NCBI RefSeq assembly: GCF_963675965.1
Contig: NZ_OY780935.1
Location: 938,001-1,002,000, forward strand
DNA: 64,000 bases
Direction of reading: 5' to 3'
Source: an uncultured Celeribacter sp.
GTDB lineage: Bacteria > Pseudomonadota > Alphaproteobacteria > Rhodobacterales > Rhodobacteraceae
The translations under genes and the position numbers were made by a program. The notes under the pieces were generated by a model. The model made no database searches, was not told the DNA's origin, and saw nothing but the letters and a program-made list of their open reading frames with translations. This document shows positions 35,385-44,717 of the stretch, piece by piece. The first letter of the stretch is position 1. The number at the start of each line of letters is the position of its first letter.

Positions 35385-36110
35385 TTAGGCAGGCACCACC
35401 CGCCCCGAATCCAGACGCACCATGCGGTCCATCTTGGCCGCCAGCTCCAGATTGTGGGTCGCGATCAGCGCAGAAAGACCCTCTTCGCGGACAAGCTCCA
35501 TCAGCACATCGAACACCCGCGCCGAGGTTTCCGGATCAAGATTGCCCGTCGGCTCATCGGCCAGCAACAGTCCTGGACGGTTCGCCAAAGCGCGGCAAAA
35601 GGCAACCCGTTGCTGTTCCCCACCTGAAAGAGCCGCCGGGCGGTGCGCTGCGCGTGTGGAAACGCCGACCTTGTCCAGCAGATCCATCGCCCGCGATTCA
35701 GCCTCAGCCTGCGGCACTGCATTGGCGAGCTGCGGCAGAACCACATTGTCCAGAGCCGTGAACTCCGGCAGCAGGTGGTGAAACTGATAGATGAACCCGA
35801 CACCCGCGCGCCGCACCGCTGTGCGACGACGATCGCTGAGACCGGTCATATCTTCCCCGGCAATCGCAACCTGCCCCGCATCAGGCAGATCCAACAGTCC
35901 CGAAATGTGCAACAGCGTCGACTTGCCGGCCCCCGACGGCGCGATCAGCCCAACGACTTCGCCGCGCGATACGTTCAGATCGATGCCGCGCAAAACCTCG
36001 ACCTGATTGGGCTTGCCCGCATTATAGGTTTTCACAATGCCGGAGAGGGCCAGCATCGGCTTCGCCGTCGCCGCCGTGGTTGCCATCGTTGTTGCCGTGG
36101 TCTCATTCAT
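35385..36110 (-). CDS. lolD: Lipoprotein-releasing ABC transporter ATP-binding protein LolD
   Basis: A 241-residue ABC ATPase of the LolCDE/MacB-type family that drives release of outer-membrane lipoproteins from the inner membrane. Walker A is APSGAGKSTLLHISG, the signature LSGGEQQRVAFCRALANRP, Walker B LLLADEPTGNLD, and the switch histidine is in ALIATHNLEL. The N-terminus has an unusual Thr/Ala-rich lead (NETTATTMATTAATAK). Its start overlaps the end of the permease gene by 8 bases, so the pair is coupled. Confidence 0.93.
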   Translation of the reverse strand: MNETTATTMATTAATAKPMLALSGIVKTYNAGKPNQVEVLRGIDLNVSRGEVVGLIAPSGAGKSTLLHISGLLDLPDAGQVAIAGEDMTGLSDRRRTAVRRAGVGFIYQFHHLLPEFTALDNVVLPQLANAVPQAEAESRAMDLLDKVGVSTRAAHRPAALSGGEQQRVAFCRALANRPGLLLADEPTGNLDPETSARVFDVLMELVREEGLSALIATHNLELAAKMDRMVRLDSGRVVPA

Positions 36111-37398
36111 AGCGCAGTGCCTCCACAGGGTTCATCCGGGCCGCCCGTCGCGCCGGCAGGATCGTCACCACAAAGGACAATCCCAGCGACAGAGAAACCG
36201 CCTTCATCACATCGACCAGTCGCAGCTCCGCCGGCAGCTCATAAATGCCCCGGATCGACGGGTCCCAAGCATTGCCCCCATTGAGCCAGTTCACAAAGCC
36301 CAGAACCTGATCGATATAGATCGAAAACAGCGACCCCAGAACCACGCCGAACACCGTGCCCAAAACGCCAGTGATCGCGCCGCAGATAAAGAAGATCCGC
36401 AAAACCGACCCCTCGGTCAAACCGATGGTGCGCAGCACGCCGATGTCGCGGCCCTTGTTCTTGACCAGCATGATCAGCCCCGACACAATGTTCATCGCGG
36501 CGATCAGCACCAGCACGGACAGGATGACGAACATCACGTTGTCTTCAATGTCGAGCGCGCGCAGGAAAGAACCGGACGCGTCCCGCCAGGTCCAGACCAT
36601 CCCCTTGTCCCCGACAGCCGCCAGCAAAGGTTGGCTCATGTCGTCCACGTCTTCGGGGTGTTCGACCATGACCTCGATTTCATCGGCTGTGCCTTGGCGG
36701 TTGAAAAAGGTCTGCGCCTCGGCAAAGGGCAGATAGGCACGGGTCTTGTCGATGTCATAGCGCCCGGCCGAAAAGATATAGACCACCTCGAAGGACGACA
36801 CCCGCGGGCTGGTGCCAAAGGCGGTCTTGGCACCATCGGGGGAAATCAGCTTGATACGATCCCCGACCGTAACCCCGAGTTCCCGCGCGACCCCGGACCC
36901 GATGGCGATGCCATCGTCAAACCGTGTGACGTCGCCCCAGCTTTGATCGGGATGCTGTGCCACCCGCGGAATGGTCATCAGATCGTCTGCAGAGATGCCA
37001 TAGACCTCGACCCCGGCGTTGCTGCCACGCGCGCTGGCCATGACCTGCCCGCGCACCAGAGGCGCGGCCCGGACCACACCGGGCACTTTGGCAAGCTCAG
37101 CGGCCCATGTGTCATAATCGGTGATTTCGCGTCCAGCCTGGCCGTCTTCATCCATATACATCGACGAATAAACGGTCACATGGGCGTTCGAGCCAAGGAT
37201 GGTGTCCACGAATTCCGCCCGAAATCCGGTCCGCACAGCCAGCGTGATGATCAGCGCGGCCACGGCCAGCGTGATCCCGATCAGCGAGATCCATGTCATC
37301 ACCGACACCCCGCCCTCTTCGCGGCGCGCGCGCAGATAGGCAAAGGCAATTTTCCATTCGAAACGAGAGAAAGGCTTGGTTGATCTGGCCGCGTCCAT
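36103..37398 (-). CDS. Lipoprotein-releasing permease, LolC/LolE (LolF) type
   Basis: A 431-residue FtsX-like permease with one N-terminal membrane helix (VMTWISLIGITLAVAALIITLA), a large periplasmic domain and three C-terminal helices, the Lol/MacB topology. The conserved start FEWKIAFAYLRARREEGGVSVM and end RMNPVEALRYE are visible. As in most Alphaproteobacteria, only one permease accompanies LolD, so it probably works as a homodimer combining LolC and LolE roles. The start at 37398 is chosen by family alignment; GGAG lies about 12 bases upstream. Confidence 0.92.
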   Translation of the reverse strand: MDAARSTKPFSRFEWKIAFAYLRARREEGGVSVMTWISLIGITLAVAALIITLAVRTGFRAEFVDTILGSNAHVTVYSSMYMDEDGQAGREITDYDTWAAELAKVPGVVRAAPLVRGQVMASARGSNAGVEVYGISADDLMTIPRVAQHPDQSWGDVTRFDDGIAIGSGVARELGVTVGDRIKLISPDGAKTAFGTSPRVSSFEVVYIFSAGRYDIDKTRAYLPFAEAQTFFNRQGTADEIEVMVEHPEDVDDMSQPLLAAVGDKGMVWTWRDASGSFLRALDIEDNVMFVILSVLVLIAAMNIVSGLIMLVKNKGRDIGVLRTIGLTEGSVLRIFFICGAITGVLGTVFGVVLGSLFSIYIDQVLGFVNWLNGGNAWDPSIRGIYELPAELRLVDVMKAVSLSLGLSFVVTILPARRAARMNPVEALRYE

Positions 37399-37480
37399 GA
37401 GGTCTGGCTGCTCCTTGAATTGGTTGCCAGACCATTCCTTTTGCCGCTTCAAAGGTCAAGCCTGCGTCGCAGCCCCAAGG

Positions 37481-37516
37481 AAAAACCTCCGTGATCGAAT
37501 GTGAAAGGGCACGGAG
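37481..37516 (-). terminator. Probable terminator after the DUF2937 gene
   Basis: On the minus strand CTCCGTG and CACGGAG form a 7-pair stem with a long loop, followed by GTTTTTCC, just after the DUF2937 stop. Confidence 0.5.
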
Positions 37517-37523
37517 ACGCCTT

Positions 37524-38030
37524 TCAAAACCTCAACCCGCTGCGTGACCGGCGGCGGCGGAACGGCCAGAGCATGCCCCAGACCAAGGCCGCAACGGCAG
37601 CCCAGCCCAGCCCGTAGCCGACCAGCGCCGAGATGCCCCCGGCAAGCGTCAGCGGCAAAGCCGGGGTGAAATCGCGCCATGTCGCCAGCGCCAGCTCTGT
37701 ATCGGTGACCCTTTGCGGCATGGTCAGGCGTTCCAGCGCCGACGCCCCCCGCAATTCCTGCAAATCTGCCCGCAGATTGGAATGACGGGCGATCGTTTGT
37801 CGCATGTCGCGCCGGCGATTTTCCAGGAATACGGACCCGCCCATTGAGGCCAGCGCCTCTTCACGGCTCATATCCGCTTTTTTCGCAGAGGTATCGAAAT
37901 CGCTGATCACAACCTCAAGCGCATCGACACGCCCGCTCAGTCGCTGCGTGTATTGTTGTGTGAATTCCGGGAACTGCGACATGACCGCAGCGCCCAAGAG
38001 GCCCCCCGCCAAGGTGAGTGCTCTCCACAT
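37524..38030 (-). CDS. DUF2937 membrane protein
   Basis: A 168-residue protein with an N-terminal membrane helix (WRALTLAGGLLGAAVMSQFPEF), a charged helical middle likely to be a coiled coil (QRLSGRVDALEVVISDFD onward), and a C-terminal helix pair (LAGGISALVGYGLGWAAVAALVWGML) with a basic tail. The QFPEFTQQYTQRLGGRVDEL-like stretch identifies DUF2937. Start at 38030 places GAGAGG upstream; the open frame extends 46 codons further but without coding character. Function unknown. Confidence 0.85.
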   Translation of the reverse strand: MWRALTLAGGLLGAAVMSQFPEFTQQYTQRLSGRVDALEVVISDFDTSAKKADMSREEALASMGGSVFLENRRRDMRQTIARHSNLRADLQELRGASALERLTMPQRVTDTELALATWRDFTPALPLTLAGGISALVGYGLGWAAVAALVWGMLWPFRRRRSRSGLRF

Positions 38031-38290
38031 TTCTGCCTCTCTTCCGTCTTCTGCGGATTTCTTTGCGAAATAGGCTAAAGGGATTCGCCGAAACTGCTCA
38101 AACCGCCGCCAGCAAATACCCGTGAGACGTGCAGAATTCCGCGCATCGCACCGGATTTCCGCCAACATATCGCGCTCAAGGCGAGCAAATCAGGGCGGCG
38201 TCCACCGCAATACGAAACCGGCACCGCCTATATGGCGATGCCGGCACTGCGCAATACGCTCTGAAAGACCCGCCTTCGGTGGGCTGAACC

Positions 38291-39628
38291 TTAGAGTTCC
38301 GCGTAGATTTTGGCGATTTTCTCGATCGCCATTTCCGGCGTCATCTCTTCGCTTTCACCGGTGCGGCGGCTGGTCACTTCAACCACGCCATTCTTGAGGC
38401 CCCGCGGCCCAACTGTGATGCGCCAGGGCAGACCGATCAGATCCATGGTCGCAAATTTGGCCCCTGCGCGTTCGGAACGGTCGTCATAGAGCGGCTCGAG
38501 GCCCAGCGCCTCAAAGGATTTGTACAGCGCTTCACACGCGCCGTCAGCCTCTTCATCGCCCTGCTTGAGGTTGACGATCCCGACGTGGAACGGCGTCACA
38601 CCTTCCGGCCAGATGATGCCTTTGTCGTCATGGTTCGCCTCGATCAGAGCGCCAAGCAGGCGCGACACGCCGATGCCGTGCGACCCCATCTGAACCGGAA
38701 CCGGCTTGCCATCCGGGCCTTGCACGGTGGCGCCCATGGCCTCGGAATATTTGGTCCCGAAGAAAAAGATCTGACCGACCTCAATCCCGCGCGCGGCGCG
38801 GCGGCGCTCTTCGGGCACCTCGTTGAACAGGGCCTCGTCATGGGTTTCATCGGTGCGCGCGTAAAGCGCGGTGAATTCTTCCATCACCGCCTTGCATTCT
38901 TCCACGCTGTCGTAGTCGATTTCACGCTTGCCAAGCTGAATGTCGGTCACCTTGCTGTCGTAGAACACCTCGGATTCGCCGGTCTCGGCCAGCACGAGGA
39001 ATTCATGGGTGTCGTCGCCACCGATCGGGCCGCTGTCTGCCCGCATCGGAATGGCCTGAAGCCCCATGCGCTCATAGGTGCGAATGTAAGACACGAGATG
39101 GCGGTTGTAGCTGTGCAGCGCATCTTCGACAGTCAGGTCGAAGTTGTAGCCGTCCTTCATCAGGAATTCACGCCCACGCATCACACCAAACCGCGGACGG
39201 ATCTCGTCGCGGAATTTCCACTGGATGTGATAAAGCGTCAGCGGCAGATCCTTGTAGGATTTGACGTAGGAGCGGAAAATGTCGGTGATCATTTCCTCGT
39301 TCGTCGGCCCGTAGAGCATATCACGCCCGTGCCGGTCGGTGATCCGCAGCATTTCTTCGCCATAGTCATCATAGCGCCCGCTTTCGCGCCAGAGATCGGC
39401 GGATTGCAGGGTCGGCATCAAAAGCGGAATGTGACCCGCGCGCTGCTGTTCCTCATGCACGATGCGTTCGACGTTCTGCAGCACCTTATAGCCCAGCGGC
39501 AGCCAGGAATAGATCCCGGCGGATTGCTGCCGGATCATGCCTGCCCGCAACATCAGACGGTGCGAGGCAATCTGCGCCTCGGCAGGGGTTTCTTTCAGAA
39601 CGGGAAGAAAATAGCGCGACAGACGCAT
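38291..39628 (-). CDS. proS: Prolyl-tRNA synthetase, short bacterial form
   Basis: A 445-residue class II synthetase. Motif 2/3 elements include the conserved RLMLRAGMIRQQSAGIYSWLPLG start, YGPTNEEMITDIF, FRDEIRPRFGVMRGREFLMKD, and GSHGIGVSRLLGALIEA. It lacks the roughly 180-residue INS editing domain of the E. coli-type enzyme, as is usual in Alphaproteobacteria and mitochondria, so editing of Ala-tRNA(Pro) must come from elsewhere. The start at 39628 has GAGGG about 10 bases upstream; 55 upstream codons in the same frame are not family-like. Confidence 0.97.
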   Translation of the reverse strand: MRLSRYFLPVLKETPAEAQIASHRLMLRAGMIRQQSAGIYSWLPLGYKVLQNVERIVHEEQQRAGHIPLLMPTLQSADLWRESGRYDDYGEEMLRITDRHGRDMLYGPTNEEMITDIFRSYVKSYKDLPLTLYHIQWKFRDEIRPRFGVMRGREFLMKDGYNFDLTVEDALHSYNRHLVSYIRTYERMGLQAIPMRADSGPIGGDDTHEFLVLAETGESEVFYDSKVTDIQLGKREIDYDSVEECKAVMEEFTALYARTDETHDEALFNEVPEERRRAARGIEVGQIFFFGTKYSEAMGATVQGPDGKPVPVQMGSHGIGVSRLLGALIEANHDDKGIIWPEGVTPFHVGIVNLKQGDEEADGACEALYKSFEALGLEPLYDDRSERAGAKFATMDLIGLPWRITVGPRGLKNGVVEVTSRRTGESEEMTPEMAIEKIAKIYAEL

Positions 39629-39786
39629 TGGCGATGCCCTCAGATATCGGATAGCTTTGCCACGGTCTATGCGATCACTTTGCACCATACAAGACAAAGC
39701 GCATGGACAATTGCCCTGCAACAGGGCGCTTCCCCTTGAAACCTGCGGGGCCTCAGGCGATATGGAAGCAAAGGCAAAGGGGTAAC

Positions 39787-40896
39787 ATGGCACTACCTGT
39801 CCGCGATCAGATGAAATACTGGAGCGTCGCCGCAGCGGTGTTCTTCGCCCTGTTGTGGCTACTGGGCGATGTCATTTTGCCCTTCGTGCTCTCCATGGCC
39901 GTGGCATACATGCTCGATCCGGTTGCTGACAGGCTCGAAGACTGGGGGTTGAACCGCGTCGCCGCAACCTTGGTGATCACCGTTGTCGCAGCGGTGCTCT
40001 TTGTGCTCATGGTACTTCTGGTGATCCCGACGCTGGTCAAACAGGCAACCGATCTGGTGAACACGGCACCGCAGCTCTTCGACGATCTGCAGGCCTTCCT
40101 GATAGGAAAATTCCCGACCATCCTAGATCAGGACAGCCAGCTGCATCAAACCCTGCTGCAAATCGGCGAGACCATCAAATCCAAAGGCGGCGCACTGCTG
40201 TCCGGGGCGCTGAGCTCCGCCATGTCTGTGTTCAACGTTCTGATGCTTTTGGTGCTGGTGCCGGTCATCACCTTCTACCTGCTGATGGACTGGGACCGGA
40301 TGGTCGCAGAAATTGACAAGCTTCTGCCGCGCGATCATGCGCCGGTCATCCGTAAACTGGCCAGTGACATTGACCGGACGCTGGCCTCTTTCATTCGCGG
40401 ACAGGGCACTGTCTGCCTGATCCTTGGCACTTTCTATGCCGCCTCGCTGATGCTGGTCGGGCTGAAATTCGGACTGGTCGCGGGGGCGGTTGCCGGCGCC
40501 TTGACCTTTATTCCCTATGTCGGGGCCATCGTCGGAGGCATTCTGTCGATCGGGCTCGCACTGTTCCAGTTCTGGGGCGAATGGTACTGGATTGCCGCTG
40601 TGGTGGGCATTTTCGCCATCGGCCAGTTTGTCGAAGGCAACATCCTGACCCCGAACCTTGTCGGTTCCTCGGTGGGCCTGCATCCCGTGTGGCTGATCTT
40701 CGCCCTCTCCGCCTTTGGCACCATGTTCGGCTTTGTCGGTATGCTGGTGGCCGTACCGGTCGCCGCCGCATTCGGCGTCATCGCGCGTTTCGGCTTTGAA
40801 AAATATCAGAACAGTCGCCTCTACAGAGGGCTGTCCGACGATGCCGCGCCGCTGCCGGAAGATGTGCCCGAAACGGTGGCGGACGACGAAAGCTGA
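39787..40896 (+). CDS. AI-2E family transporter (PerM/TqsA-like)
   Basis: A 369-residue polytopic protein with eight or so membrane segments. The family pattern is clear: FVLSMAVAYMLDPVADRLEDWG near the start, PVITFYLLMDWDRM, FIRGQGTVCLILGTFYAASLMLVGLKFG, LTFIPYVGAIVGGILSI, and FVEGNILTPNLVGSSVGLHPVWLIF. Members include E. coli TqsA and PerM, linked to autoinducer or ion export; substrate here is unknown. AAAGGGG precedes the ATG. The hdaA gene starts 4 bases after its stop, a frequent arrangement in Alphaproteobacteria. Confidence 0.9.
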   Translation: MALPVRDQMKYWSVAAAVFFALLWLLGDVILPFVLSMAVAYMLDPVADRLEDWGLNRVAATLVITVVAAVLFVLMVLLVIPTLVKQATDLVNTAPQLFDDLQAFLIGKFPTILDQDSQLHQTLLQIGETIKSKGGALLSGALSSAMSVFNVLMLLVLVPVITFYLLMDWDRMVAEIDKLLPRDHAPVIRKLASDIDRTLASFIRGQGTVCLILGTFYAASLMLVGLKFGLVAGAVAGALTFIPYVGAIVGGILSIGLALFQFWGEWYWIAAVVGIFAIGQFVEGNILTPNLVGSSVGLHPVWLIFALSAFGTMFGFVGMLVAVPVAAAFGVIARFGFEKYQNSRLYRGLSDDAAPLPEDVPETVADDES

Positions 40897-40900
40897 CAGA

Positions 40901-41587
40901 ATGGCCGAGCAACTGACCTTCGAATTGCCCACCCGCGAAGCGCTGGGGCGCGATGCGTTTTTTGTCGCTCCCTCCAACGCGGTGGCTCTGGCCACTCTGG
41001 ACGACGCCGAGAACTGGCCCTCAGGAAAGCTGGCGTTGGTGGGTCCCAAAAGCTCCGGAAAAACGCATCTGGCCCATGTCTGGGCCGCCGATCGCGCCGC
41101 AGCCATCGTGCCCGCGGCCGATCTGGCCACCACAGATGTCCCCGCCATCGCGGCACAACGCTATGTCGTGATCGAGGATGCAGACACCCTGCCCCAACAG
41201 GCCGATCCACGCACCGCCGAAGAGGCACTGTTTCACCTGCACAATCTGACATTGGCCGAAGGCGGACGACTGTTGATCACCGCCCGCACCGCGCCCAATC
41301 GCTGGCCGCTGACCCTGCCGGATCTGGCCTCACGCATGCAGGGCACGGCGCTTGCACGGATTGATCCACCCGACGACATGCTGTTGACCGCGATGCTGGT
41401 CAAACAGTTCGAAGACCGCCAGATCGTCGTGCCCAATGCGCTGATTTCCTGGCTGGTCAAACGCATGGAACGTTCGACCGAAGCGCTGACCGATCTGGTC
41501 GACAGCCTCGACCGCGAAGCGCTGAAAGAGCTCAAACCGATTTCGCGCAGCCTTGCCGCAAGGCTTCTGGATCAGGACGAGCGCTGA
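40901..41587 (+). CDS. hdaA: HdaA, DnaA regulatory inactivator homologue
   Basis: A 228-residue AAA+ protein related to DnaA domain III. The start EQLTFELPTREALGRDAFF carries the QLxF clamp-binding motif of Hda proteins. Walker A is GPKSSGKTHLAHVW, Walker B VVIEDADTLP, sensor 1 LLITARTAPNRWPLTLPDLASRM. With the DNA-bound sliding clamp, HdaA promotes ATP hydrolysis on DnaA and prevents re-initiation. It is 4 bases downstream of the AI-2E transporter gene. Confidence 0.9.
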   Translation: MAEQLTFELPTREALGRDAFFVAPSNAVALATLDDAENWPSGKLALVGPKSSGKTHLAHVWAADRAAAIVPAADLATTDVPAIAAQRYVVIEDADTLPQQADPRTAEEALFHLHNLTLAEGGRLLITARTAPNRWPLTLPDLASRMQGTALARIDPPDDMLLTAMLVKQFEDRQIVVPNALISWLVKRMERSTEALTDLVDSLDREALKELKPISRSLAARLLDQDER

Positions 41588-41679
41588 ATACTCACTTTTT
41601 TCTTTCTGCACAGTTTTCAGGCAATTGACAGGAGGCCTCCGCTTTTGGCAGTGTCTCCATCGACACTAGGGGATGAAAC

Positions 41680-43242
41680 GTGACCACACCGATGGATGTC
41701 CCGGGATCCGAGATGACGCAACACGATTGGGGCGTTTTCGGACGTCCGCTGTTTCTGGATGAAGATGCCCGGGCGCTGTCCCGTGTCGGCGTGGTTGATG
41801 TGGGGTCGAACTCCGTGCGTCTTGTCGTCTTTGACGGCGCGGCGCGCAGTCCTGCCTATTTCTACAATGAGAAAATCATGTGTGGACTGGGCGCCGGGCT
41901 GCGACAGACGGGGCGCCTGAATCCCGAAGGTAAGCTGCGTGCCATGTCCGCGATCAAGCGGTTCCAGACTTTGGCGCGCGGCATGGGAATCCCCCCGCTC
42001 ACAGCTGTCGCCACGGCTGCGATGCGGGAGGCTGAGGACGGTCCTGCTTTTCGGGAGGAGATAGAGCAGGAGACCGGCCTCAGCCTTTGGGTTATTGACG
42101 GCGAGGAAGAGGCGCGCCTGTCCGCACAGGGCGTGCTGCTTGGCTGGCCGGAGGCCGATGGTCTGGTCTGTGATATTGGCGGCTCCTCGATGGAGCTTGC
42201 CGTGGTGACCAATGGCGAGGTGGGCGCACGCGTCACCTCGCCGCTCGGCCCACTGAAACTGCAGGGTCTCAAAGGCGGTCGCAAAGGTCTGAAGGACCAC
42301 ATTCGCCCGATCATGCAAGACCTCGCGGAGAAAATGGGCACGCAACACAAACGGATCTATCTGGTCGGCGGGTCCTGGCGTGCGATTGCCCGCATCGACA
42401 TGCTGCGCCGCAATTACCCGCTGCATGTGCTGCATGAATACCGCATGTCCAGCCGCTCGGTCACCGATACGATCAAGTTCATTCGCAAGAATGACATGTC
42501 GGACATCCGCGCCCAGACCGGCACTTCTTCCACCCGCATGGCGCTCGTGCCGATTGCGTCCGAAGTGCTGCGCCAACTGGTGCGTACCTTCCATCCAAAG
42601 GAAATCTGCGTATCCTCCTATGGCATCCGCGAAGGCATGCTCTATGAACAGATGCCCCAAAGCATCCGTGAACGCGACCCGCTGATCGAGGCCTGCCGGT
42701 TCTCGGAAATGAAAGACGCCCGTCTGCCCGGTTTCGGCAAACAGCTACATCGATTCATCGAACCGATCTTTAGAGCGCGGCAATATGAAAAGATGCGGCT
42801 GATCCGCGCCGCCTGCCTGTTGCACGATGTGACATGGCGCGCCCACCCCGACTATCGGGCCGAGGTCTGTTTCGACAATGCGACCCGTGCCAATCTGGGC
42901 GGGTTGACCCATAAAGAACGGATTTTCCTCGGGCTGGCACTGTTGCATCGCTACAAGAACTCACGCGATGGCACGCCTTTTGCCGATCTGATCGGCATGC
43001 TGTCGGACCGCGAAATCCGCGATGCAGAGGTGCTGGGCAAGGCGATGCGCTTTGGCGCGATGTTTGCCGTGGAAGCCCCGGACACACTGGCCCGGCTGAC
43101 CTATTTCCCCAAACGCAAGGAATTGATCCTGACCCTGCGCCCGGAGGCAGAAGACCTGTTCGGGGAGGTTGCGAAGGCGCGTTTTGAATCGCTGGCCAGC
43201 AGCCTGGGCGCGAAATCCGAAATCAAACACGCGCGCCACTGA
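41680..43242 (+). CDS. ppx: Exopolyphosphatase (Ppx/GppA family)
   Basis: A 520-residue phosphatase of the actin-like ASKHA fold degrading polyphosphate or pppGpp. Phosphate-binding motifs: VGVVDVGSNSVRLVVFDGAA, ATAAMREAEDG, DGEEEARLSAQG, CDIGGSSMELAVV and LVGGSWRAIARID. The C-terminal half is HD-like (ACLLHDVTWRAHPDYRAE). Start is a GTG at 41680 with AGGGGA about 8 bases upstream; an ATG four codons later is the alternative. A strong terminator follows. No ppk gene is adjacent. Confidence 0.93.
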   Translation: MTTPMDVPGSEMTQHDWGVFGRPLFLDEDARALSRVGVVDVGSNSVRLVVFDGAARSPAYFYNEKIMCGLGAGLRQTGRLNPEGKLRAMSAIKRFQTLARGMGIPPLTAVATAAMREAEDGPAFREEIEQETGLSLWVIDGEEEARLSAQGVLLGWPEADGLVCDIGGSSMELAVVTNGEVGARVTSPLGPLKLQGLKGGRKGLKDHIRPIMQDLAEKMGTQHKRIYLVGGSWRAIARIDMLRRNYPLHVLHEYRMSSRSVTDTIKFIRKNDMSDIRAQTGTSSTRMALVPIASEVLRQLVRTFHPKEICVSSYGIREGMLYEQMPQSIRERDPLIEACRFSEMKDARLPGFGKQLHRFIEPIFRARQYEKMRLIRAACLLHDVTWRAHPDYRAEVCFDNATRANLGGLTHKERIFLGLALLHRYKNSRDGTPFADLIGMLSDREIRDAEVLGKAMRFGAMFAVEAPDTLARLTYFPKRKELILTLRPEAEDLFGEVAKARFESLASSLGAKSEIKHARH

Positions 43243-43246
43243 CCCC

Positions 43247-43282
43247 ACACACAGGCCTGCGATTTGGCGCAGGCCTGTGTGT
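43247..43282. terminator. Bidirectional terminator with 15-pair stem
   Basis: ACACACAGGCCTGCG and CGCAGGCCTGTGTGT are perfectly complementary around ATTTGG, starting 4 bases after the ppx stop. It lies between convergent genes; T-poor flanks suggest that stem strength does the work. Confidence 0.75.
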
Positions 43283-43288
43283 CGTCTG

Positions 43289-43618
43289 TTACAGATCGAT
43301 GCTGTCACCATCCTCCGGCATCGGGTTTGGCGCCGCCCGTGGCCCCTCGGGCTTGCGCCGGATCAAAATATCCCCATTGGGCAGGATTACAGGGGCCTCA
43401 TAAAGGCTCAGGTCGTCCACAAATCCCTCCAGCTCTTCCAGAGCGGGTTCCATGTCCTGAAAGAACTGCTCCATCAAAAGCCGCGATCCCTCGCGGAGCA
43501 TTTGCCAGCCCTCTGAGAGTTCCTCAGAGGGGGCTGTGGATGGGGCATTGTCCTGGGCGACCGCAGGCGCGGCGGCAAGACACAAACTAGCAATCGTAAC
43601 AGACAAAACGTGTTTCAT
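43289..43618 (-). CDS. Small exported protein of unknown function
   Basis: A 109-residue protein with a signal peptide (MKHVLSVTIASLCLAAAPAVA). The mature part is helical and acidic (LSEGWQMLREGSRLLMEQFFQDMEPALEELEGFVDDL) and ends in YEAPVILPNGDILIRRKP. Roseobacter relatives with this LPNGDIxIRRK ending are often labelled AAA+ ATPase, but there is no Walker motif here and the label is wrong for this protein. The open frame extends upstream 25 codons; the signal peptide sets the start. It follows the endonuclease-family gene by 31 bases. Confidence 0.75.
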   Translation of the reverse strand: MKHVLSVTIASLCLAAAPAVAQDNAPSTAPSEELSEGWQMLREGSRLLMEQFFQDMEPALEELEGFVDDLSLYEAPVILPNGDILIRRKPEGPRAAPNPMPEDGDSIDL

Positions 43619-43649
43619 GGTCTCAATATAAGACATTTCACGCCGATTT

Positions 43650-44717
43650 TCACCCTGCTTGATCACCATCAGAAGGGGGAATTTCCAGATCAATCGTCAC
43701 CGGGAAATGATCGGACGCCACCAGAAGCGCACGCTGCAACTCCGGCGTCTGATAGCACACCGGGTCGTCAAAGGGATGCCAGATCCGCCAGACAGTTCCC
43801 TCCGTCAGATCGCGCGACACCATGATATAATCCAGCAGTGCAGACAGATAGCGATGTTCATGTTCGATGTAGAACCGCGCGGTTGAGAGCGCCGGTCCCA
43901 CCCGTTGCGACAGCATCTGCGTGGCGTGTGGATCGTAAAGGCGCATATCCGCCGGCACATCCGGATCCTCACGCCCCATGACAATTTCGACCCCGGAACG
44001 TCCAAACAGCTTTTCATATTCATCCAGACCCGGACCATCGTTCAGATCCCCCAGCACGATCAGCGGATCTTGGTCGCGCAAATGCGCCTCGACCCGCTCC
44101 CGCAGCCACATGCATTGCGCCAGTTGCTTGCGACGGTTATCGATGGAAATGCGGATCACGTCATCGCTGTTGCGCGCACCATGCGGGGCCTTGGATTTGA
44201 CATGCGCCCCGATCATCCGAAAGGCAAAGCCCGTGTCGAGATGGGTCATGGCCAATTCCAAAGGCGGTTTGGAGAACCGGATCGGATCGCGGGTCCGGTC
44301 GAAATCCAGATCGATATGGTAGACGGAATTGAACGCAGGCGCCTCGCCGCTGTCGCCAAGATCTGCGGGCGCGCCCTGCGGATCGTGATGCGCCGTAAGC
44401 ACCAGCGGGTCATACATCAGCGCGATTTCCTGTTGGGTCTCGTTGACATAGCCCATCTCCACCGCAACCGCCCGCAGCCCGGCCCATTCGGCGAACCGCT
44501 CCAGAGCACGTACCGTGTCCCGACGGCGGTTGGTGTCAGGGGCTTCGATCACCATGATCGCATCGGCATCAAGGGCTGTGAAGACGATGCCCAGTGCTTC
44601 AAGCTGCATTTCACGGGTGACATTGTGGCGTGCCGACCAATGCCCATCGGCCAATGGGCGACCATTGCGGTCAAAGAGCGCATCGAACCATTCGACATTA
44701 TAGGTGGCGATGCGCAT
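43650..44717 (-). CDS. Endonuclease/exonuclease/phosphatase-family protein
   Basis: A 355-residue EEP-fold protein. It begins MRIATYNVEWFDALFD with the metal-site Asn, followed by DADAIMVIEAPD (Glu ligand), MTHLDTGFAFRMIGAHVKS, LIVLGDLNDGPG (catalytic Asp-Asn) and the C-terminal ASDHFPVTIDL (Asp-His). The substrate may be DNA, an inositol phosphate or a phospholipid. The ATG overlaps the stop of the DnaJ-like gene as TGATG, so the two are coupled; a GTG one codon earlier is less likely. Confidence 0.87.
   Translation of the reverse strand: MRIATYNVEWFDALFDRNGRPLADGHWSARHNVTREMQLEALGIVFTALDADAIMVIEAPDTNRRRDTVRALERFAEWAGLRAVAVEMGYVNETQQEIALMYDPLVLTAHHDPQGAPADLGDSGEAPAFNSVYHIDLDFDRTRDPIRFSKPPLELAMTHLDTGFAFRMIGAHVKSKAPHGARNSDDVIRISIDNRRKQLAQCMWLRERVEAHLRDQDPLIVLGDLNDGPGLDEYEKLFGRSGVEIVMGREDPDVPADMRLYDPHATQMLSQRVGPALSTARFYIEHEHRYLSALLDYIMVSRDLTEGTVWRIWHPFDDPVCYQTPELQRALLVASDHFPVTIDLEIPPSDGDQAG

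Noticed and set aside
38218..38244. Hairpin CCGGCA-N-CGCC / GGCG-N-TGCCGG between proS and the DUF2937 gene
   Set aside because: The stem is real but has a mismatch and no T tract, and the gap has no other signal; it was not strong enough to name a terminator.
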